In this document: piece after piece, positions 13,733 through 16,000 of the stretch
Numbering within the stretch: the first letter of the stretch is position 1
Layout: every line of letters starts with the position of its first letter
Origin: Symbiodinium natans
Taxonomy: Eukaryota > Sar > Dinophyceae > Suessiales > Symbiodiniaceae
Assembly (NCBI GenBank): GCA_905221605.1
Contig: CAJNDS010000713.1
Coordinates: 64,001 to 80,000, forward strand
Reading direction: 5' to 3'
Length of the DNA stretch: 16,000 nt
The notes under the pieces: model-generated
Databases searched by the model: none
What the model was told of the DNA's origin: nothing
The model's input: the letters and a program-made list of their open reading frames with translations, nothing else
Made by a program: the position numbers and the translations under genes

Positions 13733-13957
13733 ATGCTGTTCCCCAAATGCAAGCCCGGCCTAAACCTAGGGCTTGTTCGGGGTCGGGAGAAGAACGATCG
13801 GCAGCGACAAGCAGAAGTTTCAAGATGGCGAGATGATTCTGGAGTGCACTTCGCATCTGGACCAGGACATACACACCCCATATCCCGTTTGTGTGCTCAT
13901 CTCGATCAGCAAGGGCTGCTAGCACGCATTGAAGACACGAGCACCAGCAGCATGTGA
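13733..13957 (+). CDS. ATG-to-stop frame, 74 aa, hypothetical; opposite strand also open
   Basis: The frame begins MLFPKCKPGLNLGLVRGREK, continues with a charged stretch (NDRQRQAEVSRWRDDSG) and ends at TGA 13955-13957. It follows a CCCTAAAA array. The minus strand over 13638-13925 is open for 95 codons and also looks protein-like (LAILKLLLVAADRSSPDPEQ), starting from ATG and running into the same array, which would give a TTTTAGGG donor side. Both strands being open for this long is unusual. Codon-position statistics slightly favour neither. Confidence 0.25.
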   Translation: MLFPKCKPGLNLGLVRGREKNDRQRQAEVSRWRDDSGVHFASGPGHTHPISRLCAHLDQQGLLARIEDTSTSSM

Positions 13958-14015
13958 AAGGGCTTATGCCAAGTGCATTTCTCCAAAACCATTTTAAGCT
14001 GTGCTTGTGTTTCAG

Positions 14016-14405
14016 CCTATCCTCCGCACAATGTCTTTTGCCAGTGCCTATCCAACCCTGGAAACTGTCACCTGCCGGCGGTTAGGCAGAGGCTCCTGGC
14101 ATCTTGTCTACACCGACGATGCTTGCAGGGTAGTACCTGGCCAGCTGCTGTCTTGTCGGGACTCTTATGAGGCTCTCCCCCCCCGAGGCTACCGGAGCTT
14201 TCGAGATCATATTGGTACCCCCGCCTTCCTGGCCGAATATGGAAGTATCTGGCATTGTTGCACTATTGACCCGGCCCCCCGAGGGAAACCAGGGGCCTTG
14301 CAACTTGCAAAATGTTCGGGGGTGGATCGCGTAAAACCTCAGCCCATGACCCCTCCTTACAATCCTCTCGTGGGGCGAACGAGCTTTCTCGCTAATGTCG
14401 GGACT
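14016..14405 (+). CDS. long exon candidate, 130 codons, hypothetical
   Basis: A strong acceptor, AAGCTGTGCTTGTGTTTCAG, ends at 14015. The following frame is open for 130 codons to TGA at 14406-14408. It contains RRLGRGSWHLVYTDDACRVV and then a region with conserved-looking aromatic and glycine positions (GYRSFRDHIGTPAFLAEYGS). Possible internal donors are GTAGTACC (14130) and GTAAAACC (14331), both phase 0. A second plus frame is open over the first 50 codons. I could not match its phase to the exon at 14444. No domain named; the YTDDA string is too short to call RNase H. Confidence 0.32.
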
Positions 14406-14443
14406 TGACGAGATCTTCTGTCGGGGGCCCTGTTCCATTCCAG

Positions 14444-14697
14444 CGGAGGAGCTGGAGCCAACGCTCTATCATCGAGGCTCGGCCGCAGCCCAGATCCACC
14501 CTTTGAGGGTCATGGGGAACTGAGGGGACCACAATCACAACAAGGCCCCTGGTACATGACCCAAACATCGATACCTAGTTTAGGGTTTAGGGTTTAGGGT
14601 TGGTCTACAATCTGCAGAAGACCAGATCCAGCGAAACTTGCCGCCTCGCCACACCTTGACCGGGCGGCCCATCCTCGCAAACTCTGCGAACCAGTAG
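14444..14697 (+). CDS. terminal two exons with a 40-nt intron of telomere repeats
   Basis: The strong acceptor CCCTGTTCCATTCCAG at 14443 opens exon 14444-14577 (44 full codons; ends phase 1), reading GGAGANALSSRLGRSPDPPF and later WYMTQTSIP. The donor is CCTA|GTTTAGGG. The 40-nt intron 14578-14617 is three telomeric units plus TTGGTCTACAATCTGCAG. The frame resumes in the correct phase through KDQIQRNLPPRHTLTGRPIL to TAG, immediately followed by TGA. The phase match, the double stop and a repeat-only intron make this one of the better models. Competing frames: RRSWSQRSII from the same acceptor, stopping at 14506. The upstream exon is uncertain (14016-14405 is the obvious neighbour). Confidence 0.4.
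14578..14600 (+). repeat. three TTTAGGG units forming most of a 40-nt intron
   Basis: See the 14444-14697 gene entry. The first GT of the array is the proposed donor. Confidence 0.9.
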
Positions 14698-14748
14698 TGA
14701 AGGAGCCTTAAGCTTCGGCTGGGCTGAGCTTAGCCTTTGAGGCTTGTC

Positions 14749-15069
14749 ATGACCTGGTACCCCAAGGGTTTAGGGTTTAGGGTTTAGGCCCCCTTGTCAG
14801 CTTCAACCTGCAAGCCTAACAAGGCGGCGATTCACGATCTCCAGAATGCCTGCCCCAGCCAAGATCCATGTCAGCGAAGCACACTTATGCCTGTAAACCG
14901 TACACGAAGCTCAAACCTCAATCCTAGGACTGCCATCCTCCCTCCGGTAGAAAGCCTGGATCGGACTGCTACCCGCAACAACTCTCGTCTCATTCTCATT
15001 GAGGGGCCGCGCCGCAAGGAGCGGGTCGTGCCTGAAGAAGCCCGACAGACTGCTGTAGGGCAAAGATGA
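14749..15069 (+). CDS. two-exon gene model, 95 aa, ATG to stop, 33-nt telomeric intron
   Basis: ATG at 14749 (MTWYPK) leads to AAGG|GTTTAGGG at 14768. The 33-nt intron is three telomeric units followed by CCCCCTTGTCAG, ending at 14800, and exon 14801-15069 continues in matching phase. It reads KPNKAAIHDLQNACPSQDP, then a basic, asparagine-containing middle and the end LILIEGPRRKERVVPEEARQ before a few residues and TGA. The layout repeats that of the 40-nt intron 170 bp upstream. The minus strand is also open (14871-15146) but is an arginine/leucine-rich shadow. Without splicing the exon frame extends to 14794 but has no ATG. Hypothetical protein, no domain recognised. Confidence 0.4.
14768..14789 (+). 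repeat. three TTTAGGG units forming most of a 33-nt intron
   Basis: See the 14749-15069 gene entry. Confidence 0.9.
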
Positions 15070-15256
15070 CCTGAGCGCAGGATGATCAGGAGACTTGCCC
15101 TGAAATCCAGTGACAAACCCCTTCTGACGTCAGCCACCGCCGGCACACCGGTACTTTGCTCTGACGGCCAGGGTCTGCGGATGTCTACAGTCTACATGGC
15201 TCAGCTTCAATTTCAACAGGGTTTGAAGGCTTCAAGAGGTAGGGGCCCAGTTGTAG

Positions 15257-15574
15257 GATGATCGTGTGCATTGTCGAGAACAGGGTGCCCTACTCCTGCG
15301 CCCCAAAGGAAGCATTCCTCATGCAACTTTCCTTCCGCTCTTTGTGGATGTAGTCACGGCGTTGGTCAGGTCAACTTGCTTGAGCTTGAGACTTGACATA
15401 CTGGTGGTCTGGAGGGACTGCTGTGTTTACCACGAGGCATTCCGTGCACAGGGAGATCGATCTGACAAGTCGCTTGGCAGCCCCTCCCCGACAACTGTAC
15501 ATATGGATGAGTGGTGTCACTGCACAGTGTCCGGTATCCGAGGGTCAGCAGCTCCGACTCTATGTCACCCATGA
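15257..15574 (+). CDS. open frame of 105 codons after an acceptor-like TAG, hypothetical
   Basis: After GCCCAGTTGTAG at 15256 the frame is open to TGA at 15572-15574. It contains a hydrophobic segment (HATFLPLFVDVVTALVRS) that could be a membrane helix, then a charged, cysteine-containing tail (WRDCCVYHEAFRAQGDRSDK). An ATG in another frame at 15259 opens a 31-codon peptide over the same bases. The end lies immediately before the AT microsatellite at 15581. No ATG at the frame's own start, so it would be an internal or 3' exon. Confidence 0.27.
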   Translation, partial: DDRVHCREQGALLLRPKGSIPHATFLPLFVDVVTALVRSTCLSLRLDILVVWRDCCVYHEAFRAQGDRSDKSLGSPSPTTVHMDEWCHCTVSGIRGSAAPTLCHP

Positions 15575-15580
15575 GTGCCC

Positions 15581-15641
15581 ATATATATATATATATATAT
15601 CGATATACATTAATATAGATATATATATATATATGTATATC
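15581..15641. repeat. (AT)n microsatellite, interrupted
   Basis: Two TA tracts around CGATATACATTAATATAGAT, largely self-complementary. Frames encoding I/Y runs here are artefacts. Confidence 0.93.
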
Positions 15642-15707
15642 CGGGAGTACGGGCCGCAGATCCTGCGATGACACGACTCGGGGACTCGCCGGTCACATGG
15701 TCAGTTC

Positions 15708-15920
15708 TCACACATCTGGCCCCTTTGTTGGGTACCCTAAATCTTCGGGCCACCTTATAATGGCAACCTGACCATACTTTGGAGAAGTGCCATATGGCTG
15801 GCGGCACCGTTTTCTGTGCGTCACACACGCCTGCTCAGACGTCATCGGAGTAAAAATATCTATTGATATCGAGCTCAGGTTCCTGCACTTTCTGCGATCA
15901 CGAAAGCCCGAAAACCGCAC
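15708..15920 (-). CDS. minus-strand open frame, 70 codons, hypothetical
   Basis: The frame reads FRDRRKCRNLSSISIDIFTP, then a basic stretch, and ends KYGQVAIIRWPEDLGYPTKG plus three residues before its stop at 15708. A CAG|GTTGCC donor-like site lies near 15766. It starts at GTG rather than ATG, so it would be an exon. The amino-acid mix is plausible and the antisense strand is less open. No family recognised. Confidence 0.22.
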   Translation of the reverse strand: MRFSGFRDRRKCRNLSSISIDIFTPMTSEQACVTHRKRCRQPYGTSPKYGQVAIIRWPEDLGYPTKGPDV

Positions 15921-15923
15921 ATC

Positions 15924-15945
15924 GCATGCAAGGCTGCTTGCATGC
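15924..15945. repeat. perfect 9-bp inverted repeat, GCATGCAAG with 4-nt loop
   Basis: GCATGCAAG, GCTG and CTTGCATGC form a perfect small hairpin. Near the window's end, CGGGGTTAAAGTCCCCG at about 15973 is a second imperfect palindrome resembling the centre of the element at 8492. Confidence 0.7.
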
Positions 15946-16000
15946 TGAGGAGCGACACCTTAATACTCTTCCGGGGTTAAAGTCCCCGTGCTTCGTTTTT

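Noticed and set aside
913-14790. A true chromosome end or subtelomere
   Set aside because: Blocks are short, occur in both orientations, are separated by unique sequence and differ in repeat variant. Real telomeres are long and oriented one way.
913-14790. CRISPR array
   Set aside because: The repeats are heptamers or octamers in direct tandem without spacers of uniform length, and the context is eukaryotic.
1-16000. tRNA, rRNA or snRNA genes
   Set aside because: No T-loop GGTTCRA with matching acceptor stem, no rRNA core motif and no U-snRNA Sm site in context was found by eye. A covariance-model search would be needed to exclude degenerate copies.

Overview
The window looks like nuclear DNA of a protist or alga with plant-type telomere repeats. 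No bacterial signature (operons, ribosome binding sites, IS elements) is visible. The dominant feature is about 25 blocks of telomere-like heptamer, TTTAGGG or its complement CCCTAAA, scattered through all 16 kb in both orientations, so this is not a chromosome end. Base composition is near 50% GC and there is no transcript-length open frame. Organisms with TTTAGGG telomeres and many internal copies include dinoflagellates, chromerids, coccidians such as Eimeria and some green algae. I cannot choose among them: no spliced leader and no diagnostic protein is recognisable.

Coding content is inferred, not recognised. The open-frame length distribution is roughly what random DNA of this composition gives, and no candidate matches a domain I can name with confidence. 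Chaining frames across plausible GT..AG sites does give several small intron-rich models that run to a stop in matching phase. The best are: 8905-9646 on the minus strand (165 aa, four exons, ATG to stop, all phase-0 introns); 12616-13077 (103 aa, three exons, ATG to stop); 14444-14697 and 14749-15069 (each with one 33-40 nt intron made largely of TTTAGGG); 10713-10903 (62-nt telomeric intron); and 792-1678 (four exons). In these models the telomere-like blocks sit inside introns, often supplying the donor GTTTAGGG or lying just upstream of the acceptor.

Layout. 1-750: sparse, no repeat blocks. 750-3600: plus-strand exon chains with blocks at 913, 1396, 2731, 2890 and 3232. 3735-5650: short exon-like islands bounded by CCCTAAA and TTTAGGG blocks. 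5700-7130: mostly non-coding, with two inverted-repeat elements. 7130-9080: the densest and most regular telomeric arrays, around 100-bp islands. 8905-9900: minus-strand gene plus a frameshifted exon. 9900-10640: octamer array CCCCTAAA, then AT-rich microsatellites. 10700-13500: plus-strand models, a decamer tandem repeat and a G-rich stretch. 13530-13665: another octamer array. 13700-15600: plus-strand open frames. 15580-16000: an AT microsatellite, a minus-strand frame and a hairpin.

A second layer is a set of roughly 100-bp inverted-repeat (MITE-like) elements at 2462, 6108, 7028 and 8492, several of which share a GGGGTTTACGAAAATAGGGG-like end.
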